Source of the DNA: Mauremys mutica
Taxonomy: Eukaryota > Chordata > Testudines > Geoemydidae
NCBI RefSeq assembly: GCF_020497125.1
Contig: NC_059072.1
Span: 55,338,697-55,402,696 of the forward strand
Length of the DNA: 64,000 nucleotides
Reading direction: 5' to 3'
Below are positions 32,392 through 43,822 of this stretch, one piece after another. The notes beneath the pieces are model-generated. The model was not told the origin of the DNA. It made no database searches and saw only the letters and a list, made by a program, of their open reading frames with translations. The translations under genes were made by a program, and so were the position numbers. How positions within the stretch are numbered: the stretch's first letter is position 1; each line of letters starts with the position of its first letter.

Positions 32392-32694
32392 AGGGTACGT
32401 CTACACTCTATGGGTAGACAGATGCGCTATCTGTGCTCAAGTTAGTGGGCTAAAAACAGCAGCGTAGCTGGGGATAGCCACCTGAGTACAAACCCATCTG
32501 GCATCTTGGGCTAGCCACCTGAGTACAAACCCATCCGGAACCGCTGGGTACATACTTGGGTGGCCAACCCAAGCCAGTGCCCATGCTAACCCCAACCACT
32601 CTGTCATTGTTAGTGTGCTAGTTCAAGCATATCCAGTGTGTGCCTGTCGGCCCGAGCTGGGAAGCATGAGCCCAGCTACAGTATAGACATCCTA
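32392..32694. mobile_element. MITE with GGTACGTCTACACT ends
   Basis: The left end AGGGTACGTCTACACTC and the right end on the other strand AGGATGTCTATACTG form an imperfect terminal inverted repeat. A TA is present at both borders. Inside, the word TAGCCACCTGAGTACAAACC occurs twice, 37 bases apart (from 32475 and 32512). This GTCTACACT type is very common in turtles. About 300 bp, no coding capacity. Superfamily unclear. Confidence 0.7.
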
Positions 32695-33924
32695 GGAGGC
32701 AAGTACCTCTGCTGATAGTACAACTGTGTGTAACACAGTTCATGCACACTAGGAAAAAGGTATGTGGCTAGTACAACATGGCCTGTTTGAGGGGAAAACA
32801 AACAGAATGGCAACATAACTTCAGGTGCATCAACGCTGCTCCTGCTGCTGCCACTTTCTTCCTTCAGGCTGCCTTACACCAGCTCTACTCTTCTTGCCAT
32901 CTTCATGCCTAACATGAACCAAGACAGGAAAGGTGGGGGGCGGGGGAGAAGGATTACTGAATCAATTCGAGGCAGCATCTAGTTCTGATTGCAAGCGTCA
33001 AGCTTTTTCTGAAATATCTCAGAAGAGTGGAAGTACAGACAGATTTATTGGTATACATACTTCACTGGATTTATTTGGGTGGTGTGTATATATATAAGCA
33101 AAGATTAAAAGACCAAAACAAATGTCTAAATCATTGTAGATTGTAGTACAGTGGGATAAATGCAGCACACTCCTCAGCAGCAAGATTCTAAGTACTGCAG
33201 ACTGTAAAAGATGATAGCATCTTTTGCATTCTCCTGACTGAAATTCAGAGGAGAAATTCCTTAAAGCATTAAGACAGCTGAATAACAAAGTGTCTTCTCA
33301 GTAGTTTAATATTTGGTTTCTTATTCTGCAATGGATTTTCTTAAGAAGAAGAGTTTCAGATAGAGACTGAAAGTGTATTTATTTAATTCAAAAATACTAA
33401 CAGCAGGTGGTGATGCTAAATGACAAGAATCAGGAAATTCAAAGTTAATAATAACACCACCTTAATAACACTAGAAATAATAAAAGTAATTCCTCATATT
33501 AATATAGCACGTTTAACCTGAAGGACTCCAAACTGCTTTACAAGCTGTATTTGCTGGAATTATTTCACTACCATTAAAATGTAGCAGTCATTCCACATGA
33601 GCGCAGTCCGGGGTACTGTTTTTACAGGGGGAACTGAAGAACAATGTATCCAATTGAAACTACAGTGGGGAATTTTATAGCAAGTGACTTATAAAAGTAA
33701 TATGAAACTAGGCTCACTGCACCAGTCTTATGAAAAGTGGCATCATTAGTGACCACAGGTGGTCAGGATCATGTTTTTGTCTCCTTCGACAGACATTTAT
33801 TTTATGCAGATGTATTCAGAATTGAAAATGAGGCACCTAGCCAAGGCTGGAGGCATACCTGGCGTGAGTCACAAACACAAACAAAATTAGACAGCAGAAC
33901 CCAAACTGGCCTCCCCCTACAGAG
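32695..33924. other. Non-coding stretch, old repeat near 33500
   Basis: I see no gene. At about 33500-33620 TATTAATATAGCACGTTTAA, then GGACTCCAAACTGCTTTACA resembles an old interspersed repeat. A TATATATA run lies near 33087-33096. Confidence 0.45.
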
Positions 33925-34250
33925 ATAACCTCCATCTAACCTCACCCTCTGCAGCAGCCTGCACATTAAATTTGCTTTTGCAACGTGCCCTGAAGGTCAT
34001 CAGATCACAGATATTTTGGGCCCCACGTTGGGAGCTTGTTCCACAGCTGAGGGAGAACACTCTACCGCCAGCCCCCTCTTTTTTAAATCCAGAGGGATCT
34101 AGCTGAAGCACTAATCTCAACTGCAGCAGTAGGGCATTGAGAGAGATGTGGTCTCTCAAGTAGAAAGGTTCCAGGCCAGGTAGGGCTTTATAGGTTAAAA
34201 CCATCTCCTTAAATTCAATCTGGAGCCCCAAATGAAAGTCAGTGCAGATC
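33925..34250 (-). pseudogene. Probable LINE 3'-end coding remnant
   Basis: A 111-codon minus-strand frame contains EFKEMVLTYKALPGLEPFYL then RDHISL and, later, DLMTFRARCKSKF. The words F-K-x-x-V-L-T-Y-K-A-L-x-G-L and (x)-T-F-R-x-R-x-K are those near the C-terminus of L2-type LINE ORF2. The spacing between them is not quite that of the L2 copy at 15441-17680, so it may belong to a related LINE. No RT domain is present, and I see no host-gene similarity. Confidence 0.5.
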
Positions 34251-34532
34251 ATAAAACAGGTGTCATGTGCTGCCCAAGAAGCACAGATTTAGGTGCCTGT
34301 ATCTTGCAATCAGATATACATGGGCAGACCATGCAGATGCATACAGCCCCACTAAAGTCAGTCCCAGAAGTAAAGGGTTGAATGCGCTAGGAGACTGAGC
34401 TACCGTCTCATCCTGAAAGGTTGTCCCTCAGAAAAGTCCATGGGCAAAGAGACATGAGGGAAGCTTGAATTTCCATTGCTGTCCATGCGATCAACCTATT
34501 CTGTTGATAAACAGAGGGCATTGGTTTCCAGG

Positions 34533-35077
34533 TGTGAACAGGTCCATGGTCCACCACCTAGTGGTCACAGTCTTTGGCAATCACTCCACCTAGTGGTTAT
34601 AGTCTATGGCGGTCACTCCGCCCAGTGGTTATAGCTGAGGGAGGCGTAGGAGAACCCAGGCCATCCCACTCCTCTTGGTTTCTACCCAAGGCCCTATGAG
34701 GTTTTCCCAGGGCTTGCACACTGAGGAGCCTCAAATCAGCTTCCCTGGGTCACTTCCTACTTCTCTTTTTCCTGCACCAGGCTTCAAGGTGTCCACATAA
34801 GTACCAATTTGTGGGTTGCCTACCTGTGTTTGATGTAAGAGCTGCCACTCACCAATAATCCTTCTCCCAGCCGGGTCTGGCTCGATCCTTCTCTGGAGCT
34901 CCCAGAGCAGGTCCTTCTCCTTGCCCTGTCCAACCCCAACTGAGCCAGCCGGCTCTCTTTTAAACCCCACCTCCAACTGGAGCATACTTGGCAAGGGCAG
35001 AGGGGTGGAGCCTCCTGAGCCCAGAGCTGCTCTTTAACCCTCTGCTGACTAGTGTAGGATTTATACATCCTGTCACA
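34533..35077 (-). mobile_element. Solo LTR with 5-bp target duplication
   Basis: 545 bp bounded on the plus strand by TGTGAACAGG and CCTGTCACA, which are near-perfect inverted ends. It is flanked by a perfect 5-bp duplication, CCAGG at 34528-34532 and 35078-35082. The minus strand is the likely sense: it opens TGTGACAGGATG, has a TTTAAAA word (34957-34963) that could be a TATA box, and a GC-rich middle. Near the other end a 32-base unit (CACCTAGTGGTTATAGTC and so on) is repeated about 2.5 times at 34554-34640. No gag, pol or env lies beside it, so it is the product of recombination between two LTRs. The class (retrovirus-like or gypsy) is not certain. Confidence 0.8.
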
Positions 35078-35082
35078 CCAGG

Positions 35083-35954
35083 ACTAGGACATTTCACTAT
35101 AAAAAAAATAACGGTACAACAATGGACAAAAGGTATCATTTCAGCTTTGACTTTGAATTCTCAATCTCTTGCCTCTGAGTGTCACAATTTTACATACAAA
35201 AAAAGAAGAAACTGTTGTAGTCTACAGTTCTATCTCAGATCACTACACTAGTTCTCATTTTTTGCACTACAGCAGTGGTAGCAATTTTATAAGTGTTAAT
35301 ATTACTTAAATAAAGCATTCTGCATTCTATTCCCATCACTTCAGTAGCATTTCTTAATACTGAAATTATCTTTTTATTAAATAATTTTATTAATTCCCAT
35401 CAAATAGAAACTGATACACACCAATGAAAGCTCAGACAAATCAGAGGTTGTGAGCAGAATGGACAGAACAGTACAGGATAGGAACATGTGTGTCAGCTGG
35501 GGAAACAAGGCATGCTGCTTCTTCCAAGGGCTCGTATCCAGTCTACTAACAATTAAGATCAGACTCTCTCCAGTTTTCAGTTAAGCCAGTTCCAGGTACA
35601 GGTGTCTATTTTTGAAAACATTTGGAAAGGCCTCTAAGCTTATAGGTATTGTTTTGTTCCATTAGCAAACATGTTTCAATCCCTGAGTCAATCCCATAAC
35701 TGTGGGTAAAGGTCTATTTTTCCAATAATGCTTTAAGCGCTTAGTTTGAGACATTGCATTACCAATACATGCATGCATTTTGTTTAGTATTTTGGAGTCA
35801 TGGCACAGCAAAGTCGTAAAGGAAGCAAATGTATAGGTGCTGGATAGCTGGGTGGGAACTGGTTTTCCAGATAGGAACATTTTTGCTATTCTAAAGTTTT
35901 CCCATTCCCCATCGGGATGAACCTGAGACCTTTCAAAGATGAAAAACAAGAGAC
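35083..35954. other. Non-coding stretch, nothing recognised
   Basis: AT-rich sequence with no recognised gene or repeat. Confidence 0.5.
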
Positions 35955-36185
35955 AGAGCGATCCCAATAGTTTGGTGGTTGGTTAGGACATTCACCTGGG
36001 ATGCAGGAGACCCAGATTCAAATTGCTGCTTTGCATGAGTCAGACCAGGAACTTGAAGCGGGGCCTCCCACATCTGAAATGAGGCTGTTCTGGGGCAGGT
36101 CTGACTCTGACTCTCTAATTTGGACCAGAAACTCCATCCTGGATCTCAGAACACTTTTCAATGAAAGTTTAATCAAACCCAGTAT
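35955..36185 (+). mobile_element. tRNA-derived SINE with head-to-head tRNA-like arms
   Basis: GGTTGGTTAGGACATTCACC, then TGGGATGCAGGAGACCCAG and ATTCAAATTGC carry an A-box-like word (near 35979) and a B-box-like word (AGATTCAAATT, 36014-36024), as in tRNA-derived SINEs. The sequence at 36041-36080 reads, on the opposite strand, CAGATGTGGGAGGCCCCGCT then TCAAGTTCC, a second tRNA-like half in inverted orientation. About two thirds of positions match between the arms. A SINE, or a remnant of two SINEs. It is not a tRNA gene. Confidence 0.6.
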
Positions 36186-36346
36186 GTTCCCATGAAATGT
36201 TTTGGTTTCAGCGAACCAGCGCTTTCCAACGAAAAAATGTTTCAACAAAAATTTCACTGCCAACATTTCTACTTGTAATTGCTCTGGGACCTCAGAAAAT
36301 ATTCCTGAACTTTTCATCGGTTCCAAAGGAAATGCTAAATGCTCTC

Positions 36347-36440
36347 TCACCAACAGAAGTTGGTCCAATAACAGAAATGACCTCACTCACTTTGTCTCTC
36401 TAACATCATGGGACCAACACGGCTGCAACAACACCGCATA
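36347..36440 (+). repeat. Retroelement 3' tail (Penelope-like)
   Basis: CAACAGAAGTTGGTCCAATA, CACTTTGTCTCTCTAACATC and GGGACCAACACGGCTGCAAC form a tail that resembles the end of the Penelope-like elements in this window (which end CAGACTAACACGGCT). No ORF precedes it, so the copy is 5'-truncated. The family assignment rests on the shared ACACGGCT end and is tentative. Confidence 0.5.
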
Positions 36441-37415
36441 CAAACACTACCAATGTCCAGCTTTAGGCATTTATCATCAACATTGTTTATTTTATGCACA
36501 CAGGCAGGCATCATGTAAACTGTATGAATAAAACCTGAATGTGAATAATCTCAATGCGACTGTATGGATATAGTTCTGATCGGATCACTGGAATCTGCCC
36601 ATTCATTACCAGCGTATTCAGTACCTACATTCTTTTTCCATTTAACCTTGAATTTATCCTCTGGGCCATTATATGTATGCAGCAAGAATCAACAGAGATT
36701 CTTTTTGTGCTCCATGGACATTGCTGACAGCAAGTCTATAGAGGATTAAAAGTAGGCTCTGGAAAGTTCTGGAGTTGGTTATGTCCCTCAAAAAGTGCCC
36801 CATAGGATTGATTCTCCACTCCATTATGCCAATTTTTAATTGGTGTAACTCAATAGGATCAGTGGAAGCATCAACATATAACTGGTGTGACAGAGTGGAG
36901 AATCATTCATCCATGGTCCATCTATGGGATTCAGATCAGGATTTGCTACTCTCCCCTCGGAGTCTAGGATGTTGAGATCTAGGGTTTTGACTGGGACCTC
37001 TCTTTAGAGGTATCTTTTTCAGGATAATTAGTTAAGCAAATCTATTTCTGACCACATTGAAATATACAGGATACTAATAGCTGGCACATGAGGACACTCA
37101 GATTTAATTAATGGAATTAATTCCTATGTAAAATTGCTACTCAGCACTTTCATCGTTTAAAAATGATCCAAGCAAAAAACAAGGACACTCCATTTGTTTG
37201 TTCAATAGTCCATTGAAAATAGAAATGGCTAGTAGCAACCTTCTTCCTTACAAGTCTCCTCTCCTCTAGTGCTGATTACACTTTATGAAAGGCATACTAT
37301 ACCTAGCTTGCTTTGGATAATAAATCAGTAAACTGGGAGCTTCAGTTATCTTACTGATTTTGATAACAAAATTAATAGAATTAGCTGCATATCTGCCCCA
37401 CCAGGAGATTCTTGT
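36441..37415. other. Non-coding stretch, nothing recognised apart from a foldback
   Basis: No gene. The inverted repeat at 36810-36904 is listed separately. Confidence 0.5.
36810..36904. repeat. Foldback repeat with 12-bp perfect ends
   Basis: GATTCTCCACTC at 36810-36821 is exactly complementary to 36893-36904. The internal sequence is itself half-palindromic (AATTTTTAATTGGTGTAACT). It belongs to the sauropsid foldback type. Confidence 0.7.
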
Positions 37416-37417
37416 GA

Positions 37418-37485
<68 letters not shown>

Positions 37486-37486
37486 A
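37416..37486. repeat. (GAAA)n microsatellite
   Basis: Nearly 18 uninterrupted GAAA units, 71 bases. Perfect and long, so probably length-polymorphic. The 62-codon frame at 37360-37548 reads through it (KERK repeats) and is not a gene. Confidence 0.95.
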
Positions 37487-40400
37487 TCTTTTTCTATGGC
37501 CAGAGCTGGTTGTATTTCTTATGTGTGACGGTACAGCAGTTATTGTGATTTCCCTTGGTCTCCTGCAAGATGATAAAGCCCTGTCTAAAACAATGAAAGA
37601 AATGCTATCAATTACTGTCTGCTTGTCCTTGTTTCATGCATAATTAAACCTGGACAAAGACAGCATCAGATCAGACACTAACAAGCAGCATCACAAAGAG
37701 TCCAGTTGCAGTTTGGTGCTGATAAATAAAAATTCTAAGCAGCTCATAAACAGGAGAGGCGAGGGGAGGATTTTCTAGCCTGTGTTTGCTTTTATTTGCT
37801 GGTTTTATGGCACGATCATCTTTTGAAAAAACTTGCTCACTTCTAGGGCCCCAAGCCAACTCCCCTTGAAGTCAGTGGAAAGATTCCATCAATTTCAATG
37901 AGAGCTGGATCAGATCAAAACTTGAGGTGAAACCAAAACCCTTTACTATCCCCCTCCCTCCGCTTCAACTGCTGGGGGTTCAGATGAATTGGAACCCAGT
38001 TCCAAACCAACCCTTGTTTCTGTTCTGCACCAAAAAAAGAGGAAAACATTCATCTTCTCTGGTTTCACCTACTTCTATTTGAAGGGAAGAGATGGGACAG
38101 AATAAGAAAAACTTATCTGAACCTTCCAAACCGCGATGATGTGGATAAAATGGGACCTGGACCCAATTCATTCCTGGCTTTGTGAAACCAAAACACAATC
38201 TGTAAGATGTTGCAAACCTAAGCCCCTCTGGTTCTGCCTGTTTCCAGGAGTTCCAGGAAGCTAGTGAGGCAAAAAAGAAAAAAAAATTCCCCACAGACTG
38301 TAGATCAGCAGCAGCAGAGTAAGCCATGGTCTCTAATGATGCCTGAGAGATGCAATAGCTCTCAGAGCTGAGATGCACCTCACCTTGGGGTAAACAGTAG
38401 TTGAATTAGCATAACTGCTGATATGCCTTCTTCACTGCCCCTGAACACACAGGATCCCACAGCCTATACACTGCTGATCAGGAAGCCTGAATACAGCATA
38501 GCTCCATGGCATGCAGAGGTTGTGTACTCCTTTTGTGTGATCCTGGTATCCTGCCTTCAACCTATGTAGCACAACTGCTCTAGTTTCGGTGCAGTCCTGG
38601 CTCTCTGTAGCCATGGGATAGGGGAAGGGATGGAGCAGGATTACCTCATGTTTTTTAAGTAATACTGGTATATGTAAAAAGATTTTCTTATTTAAATCTT
38701 TCCAGGAAATATTTCCATCTCCACAGGTACATTTTTGCTCCTTTTTAGAATTCATTAATTTTGCACTCAATGAAAAATTAATGGCTAAAAAGACAAAGTA
38801 AAACATAAACAATATTTAATATTAACTATAAATCTAAGATGCCTTTCAAGGACGCTTGGTCTGAGTTGTAAAAGGTTTTCTAATTTTTTATGACTATTTA
38901 AAAAAAGTTACATTTGTGTTGATGTCATTTCAGAGATCTTGTAGGTTTTACTCATTCTAAAATGTGAATTCCCGAATCTCTGAATCCTACTGCTTGCCCT
39001 AGTTGCGTAATGTACCAGTGATACCAGTTTGACTGTCTGGATGACTGAAACTTTCTAAACAAGAGAATGCTGAATAATGAACAGTGAGTAATGCATTTCC
39101 AATGGGAATTTTTAGACAAATAACCATTCATGCTAAAAAAAGATGAAACTTTTTGGGGTTCATAAATATTTTCACAAATATTTGACAGCTGTCCAAATAA
39201 TTAATAATATGAGCCTACAAACAATAGTGAACTGAACCTGGTGCCTGTTTGCATGAAAATATACACTAATAAATGTCTTAATGTTCTACCAGCTCTGTTT
39301 CTAAGTGCTAAGAGAAGCTGCTTTTGTTTACAGCTGTCTTCCTAGTGAATGATCTCTTCATTTCCTTTTTTTTTTAAATCAGGAACCATTGTCAGATATA
39401 CCTTTGTTGTCAACCTTCTGAAAGCAGAGGAAGCACAGTAGCTAGACGCAAAGTTCTGCAGTGACACCACACATTTCAAAGTACAGAGCAGAGAAGATGC
39501 GTCGGGGCAGCCTCTTTATGGAGATCTCCCACAGAGATGGTATGGGACTGAAATATTTCTTTGTGGGGGAAGTAATTGCAGGAATGGCATCATAAACCTG
39601 GTGACATCCATTGCAGGTAAGGAGAGACATGAGTACTGAATTTCCTGTTACACTGAGAGACATCTATCCATGGATATCCAATTTTTTTCTGAATCTGTCC
39701 AGCTAGCAACAGCAACCAACACAGACCCTTGTGTATCCAAGCAATTAAATCCATCGCAATTAGAAGGAAGCCATTTGAGATAATAGCATTTTCCAGAGAT
39801 GAAGAAAAGCCACTGGTAGTAAATAGTGTAGAAAAAATTTACTAAACACACAGCTACTTCCAGGCAAATATAAAGATCCCTGCCCTAAAGAGTTCACAGT
39901 CTAAACACCAAATCATGCCAATGGTGATTACTAGTAATAGTTCTTATTATCATGAGTCACCCCCACTGTTTTCTACCTAAATGGTTTGCTTTCCATCACC
40001 TACTGCCTTTGTCCATTTATTGCAGATTAACTCAAATGACATGTAGTGCATGTCCAGACTGTCACAATTTCATCATGGGCAACAGCCTGTGCTAGACATT
40101 AAATAGTCAATACCATTCCCAACAATGCATCTTTGACTTTATAATACATCTTATTTCCAAGACTACTGAATGTACAGTATTCCCCACATATAATAATATA
40201 TTTGGGGCTCGGTTACTGAATCCTTTGGTAAAATCCATGTTTAAATGGACTTAAAAAAACCGACTGAGAACTTAGTGTTTGTCCTTACATGTCATCGTTA
40301 GCCCCCACAAGCACTTTAATTCTACCAGCCTGACAAAATCCTTTTGGTTATTTCTGAAACAAAACATTGGTGCAGTGCTTCTGGGCAAGGAGATGTACAT

Positions 40401-41514
40401 GTCTGCTTCCACAAAAAATAGAATGGGACTTTCCAGCAATCTAGTGACGTGCAGGATCCAAATTCAAGACCAGGATGGCAGAGCTGGAAGCACACTCAGC
40501 CTCTAGGCGGGGAGCCTCTGACTTACAGAAGGAAGTGTGTTGACAAAGTCTGAAGGGAGCGTTAGTCAGTTCTGCTCCTCAGAGTAACACAAAAGCTTTT
40601 GGAGTGGGGAGACAAACATCAACAGGCCCAGATTTAAAATAGGAACAAAAGAAGGAGAACAACAGGGATCATGCATAGGGAAGAGAAATGTGAGGGGTGC
40701 AACTGTGGCCTAATGAGGACCTGACTCTGGCCTCTTCAATTTTTATATGGGGACTGTTAGTAGTTATAGCCCCTCCTGCAGTCAATAATGCATATTTAAG
40801 ATCTAAGAATATTGTACCTTTAAGAACTGACTGCTTGCGTAACCTGTCAATCAATGTATAACACCCTGTTGGAAGAGGAAGCTTTGTGGTAGATGGGATG
40901 CAAGCATGGAACAGTACAGTCCTACCTCTCCACTGGAACAGGAAGCATTAAATGTAAGGTTGACACAATATCAGAAATTATAAATTATATTAAATGTCTG
41001 TTCATATCATACTCTTCTAACAGGCGAGTACATCCTCAATCTGAGTTGCTGTTATGGGATATAGAGCATCAGAGGGTCCCTAAGGCAGACTGGTTCATCA
41101 CTATTTACAACTTTAGCCTTGAGGTGAACACACTGACTTATAGGCAGCCAGAGCAGTTTTCATAGTGTTGGCATTAGCAGCTCTCAAAAAGCAACCCTCC
41201 CCCCAAAAAAGAATTAGTGCCAAAATATTCTATAAAAGCTGCAGCCTACAGGTGGTTTTCAAGGAGAGCCTGAAATAAAGAGGACTGAGTAATCTAGCAT
41301 TAACCACCCTTACAACACTTCTTAAACAAATACTAGAAGCTAATATACAAATATTTTAACATTTCTCCCTTTAGGTGCCACACAAAACACAGCTGAAATT
41401 TTAAAATAAAAGCATGAAGATGGACATGCCCAGAATGTTGTTAATAGCTCTTTTTACAACTAAAAATCATCGCTTCTATTTTGAAGATCAAAATAGTGCA
41501 CCCATCTGAGATCA
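37487..41514. other. Non-coding stretch of 4 kb, few recognised repeats
   Basis: No gene seen. A foldback-like fragment lies at 37850-37915 (CTCCCCTTGAAGTCAGTGG, TCAATTTCAATGAGAGCTGG, ATCAGATC). At 39865-39905 is a copy of the dispersed GATCCCTGCCCTAAAGAG motif. Minus-strand frames of 126-132 codons at 37980-38378 and 38432-38812 show no domain and are within chance length. Confidence 0.5.
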
Positions 41515-41840
41515 GGGATTACTTTGTGCTAGATTCTGTACAAACACACCATAATATGCAGTGCCTACCCTAGAAAGCTTACAGACTAAAGAGACAAAAC
41601 AAGGGTGGGAGAAAGGAAGTTTTATTATTATTATTCCCCATTTTACAGAAGGGAAACTGAGGCATGGAGCGATTAATGCCCCAAGTCCTGCAAACAGAAC
41701 CGTGTAGGCAGACTCTGATGTACATGTGAATGTCTTTGCTAGACCATGGCCTAAATTACCCCCAGGAAGTTTGCAGCAGAGCCAGGAGCTGAACTCAGAT
41801 CTCTTTAGACCTGTCCAATGCCTCAGCCACAAAAACCATC
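41515..41840 (-). repeat. MIR-like SINE copy
   Basis: CCCCATTTTACAGAAGGGAA, then ACTGAGGCATGGAGCGATTA and GCAGAGCCAGGAGCTGAACT, CAGATCTC are the minus-strand core of a MIR/CORE-type SINE. The dispersed GTGCCTACCCTAGAAAGCTT then ACAGACTAA motif sits just before it. A TTATTATTATT tract separates the two. Confidence 0.6.
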
Positions 41841-43299
41841 CGTCTCAATCAAGCAGTGTCTTTTAATAACATTGGTGATTACAAAAAGAGAAGAATTCAG
41901 GCACTCCAAGCACTTTAGACATTAGGATTCATCCCATGCTAGCACACAAAAGTAGCACCAGTAAGAACACAGAGGTATCATGATGTGCATCTGCATGCTG
42001 TGAACCCTCAGCAAACCCAGCATTCCAGGTTTGTTGGGGAGAAGTTTCTCATGTGAGTGACTAGGGCTTTATCCTAGTGAAGGGAGAAAACTTTTTTTAA
42101 ACAATTTTGGAAACAAGAGTTCTAACAACCAATAATGCAGAAAGTGTGATATAATATAGCTAATACTATAGAACATAGCCAGTTATACAGCAGGGGCAAT
42201 ATAGCACATGTAGCAAAGCACAGAAAGCATGAAGGCACTACTCATTTTTTAAGACATGATTCTTCCCCCTGCATCACAGGGGTATTACAAAATGGAAAAT
42301 ATTATTTTTCTATAAGGGGAAATCAAAACATTTTTTGACCTGTCAACTCTGCCCTCTTCAGAGAAAAACACCACAAAACTATGCAGTAAATGAGATTCCC
42401 AGTGCTACATAGATTGTAGTAGTAGCTCTATTTCTGTCCTTTTCCTGAAATACAGTATGCTAAATGTCCATTCCCTTGGTGCAATAACAAAACATGATGA
42501 CCAGGGCTAGCTATGAAATTTTGAGAAAAATGCAGCTCCTGGAACCCTGTGAGTGGAAACAGGCTCGTTCTTACTGCACCGAAGTGCCACTGAATGAGCT
42601 TATTCATTCTGTTGTTATTCTGCCTGAAGTACCCCTCATGGAAAATCCTAATGATTTAATAGAAAATGATGACCTTTCCATAGGATTCTTTGAACTAGGC
42701 TTTAGAATTTAATAGAGAATTATATCCCTGCAATAGAAGTCTATAGGAAGGTACCTCTCATTTGTAGATTTCCAAGTCTATAATATGTTCATCTTTTGCC
42801 CTGCAATACTGATTCAATGAAAATAAATGTGACAGCCTCATTCTCCTCTGAACACCACAAAACTCAGTGCTTAGTTCTGCCCTCAGGTACACCCAAGTAA
42901 TTTGTATTGAAGGCAGTGGACCATATTCCCTGAGGCTGCAACTCTTTTGACTTCAGTGGAGTTATGCCAACAAGGGATTTACCCTAGTAGAAGCCATAGC
43001 TGTGTAAACTGAGGGCTAAAGTGGGCCCTAAATTCCCACACAACTTGGCACAAATAGCAGATCCTACACAAGACAAGCCCAGAGGTAGAATAGTAATGGT
43101 GGTACAGGTCACGCATTAAGGGCATCGGCAGCGCTGTGTGGGAAAGCTCACACAGAACCTGTTCATCTTAGGAGTCCCTCATTTTACAGCTTCCCCAAGT
43201 GGCTGCATAACCATACTGTCCTCTTCCCCCTGACTTTTCCTAGATCACCCTGTGCTATCTTCTCCTCCTGTTTATACTCATCTTATCTTTGGCCATCCC
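41841..43299. other. Non-coding stretch, foldback fragment near 42910
   Basis: No gene. The 72-codon frame at 42494-42712 has no recognised domain. At about 42905-43000 words such as GACTTCAGTGGAGTTATGCC look like one arm of a foldback-family repeat. Confidence 0.5.
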
Positions 43300-43445
43300 T
43301 ATTCGGGAGAGCACTTAAGTGTGTGCTTAGCTGTAAGCACATGTGCACATCTCATTGGAGTCAATGGGACTTAAGCACATGATAAAAATTCCCTAGTAGG
43401 AATGGTTTTAAGCATATGTTTTAGAGCTTTCCTGAATCGAGCCCT
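43300..43445. repeat. Foldback-family repeat, well preserved
   Basis: Left arm CCTATTCGGGAGAGCACTTA then AGTGTGTGCTTAGCTGTAAG. Centre CATTGGAGTCAATGGGACTT. Right arm TAAGCATATGTTTTAGAGCT then TTCCTGAATCGAGCCC. The arms are complementary in outline over the whole length. The centre is CCCATTGACTTCAATGGG-like. One of the clearest copies in the window. Confidence 0.7.
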
Positions 43446-43712
43446 TTGATTGTAAGCTCCTAAGGCAGGGAACACATCTTCATGTGTATTATGTAAAGCA
43501 TCCCGCACATCTATGTTGCAATATAAATAATAAAAAGGAACACTAAATCCTCTGTGATCATTTCAAGTATTTCACACATGCCTCAGCATGCTGGACTTTT
43601 GGGGTAACAAGAATCTGGAAATGCTGCACATGGACTGTAGTTGTTGCATATTCCAACAGGGATGTAAATATTCACAGACGTTTGAGCATCGCTTAAGCAG
43701 CAGCAATAAAGA

Positions 43713-43822
43713 CCCTGAGCATTTCCTGAGAATTAATGATGATCTGAGATTGTTAATAGCCTGAGGTGAAACCTTGGGTCATTAACCCCAATTGGTCATT
43801 AAACCCTAGGAAATGCCCAGGG
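43713..43822. repeat. Foldback element with 18-bp arms
   Basis: CCCTGAGCATTTCCTGAG (43713-43730) pairs with CCTAGGAAATGCCCAGGG (43805-43822) apart from a few positions. Between them GGTCATTAA occurs twice and AATTAATGAT once. This is a different family from the CATTGACTTCAATG type. Confidence 0.65.

Noticed and set aside
34554..34640. Regularly spaced 32-base repeats considered as a CRISPR-like array
   Set aside because: Units are contiguous tandem repeats in an LTR, without spacers, in a vertebrate genome.
35979..36030. Possible tRNA gene (A- and B-box words)
   Set aside because: No cloverleaf: no acceptor or anticodon stem can be formed. A tRNA-derived SINE is the better explanation.
42494..42712. 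72-codon plus-strand frame with non-repetitive sequence
   Set aside because: It looks less biased than its neighbours, but I recognise no domain or splice signals, so I cannot call it an exon.
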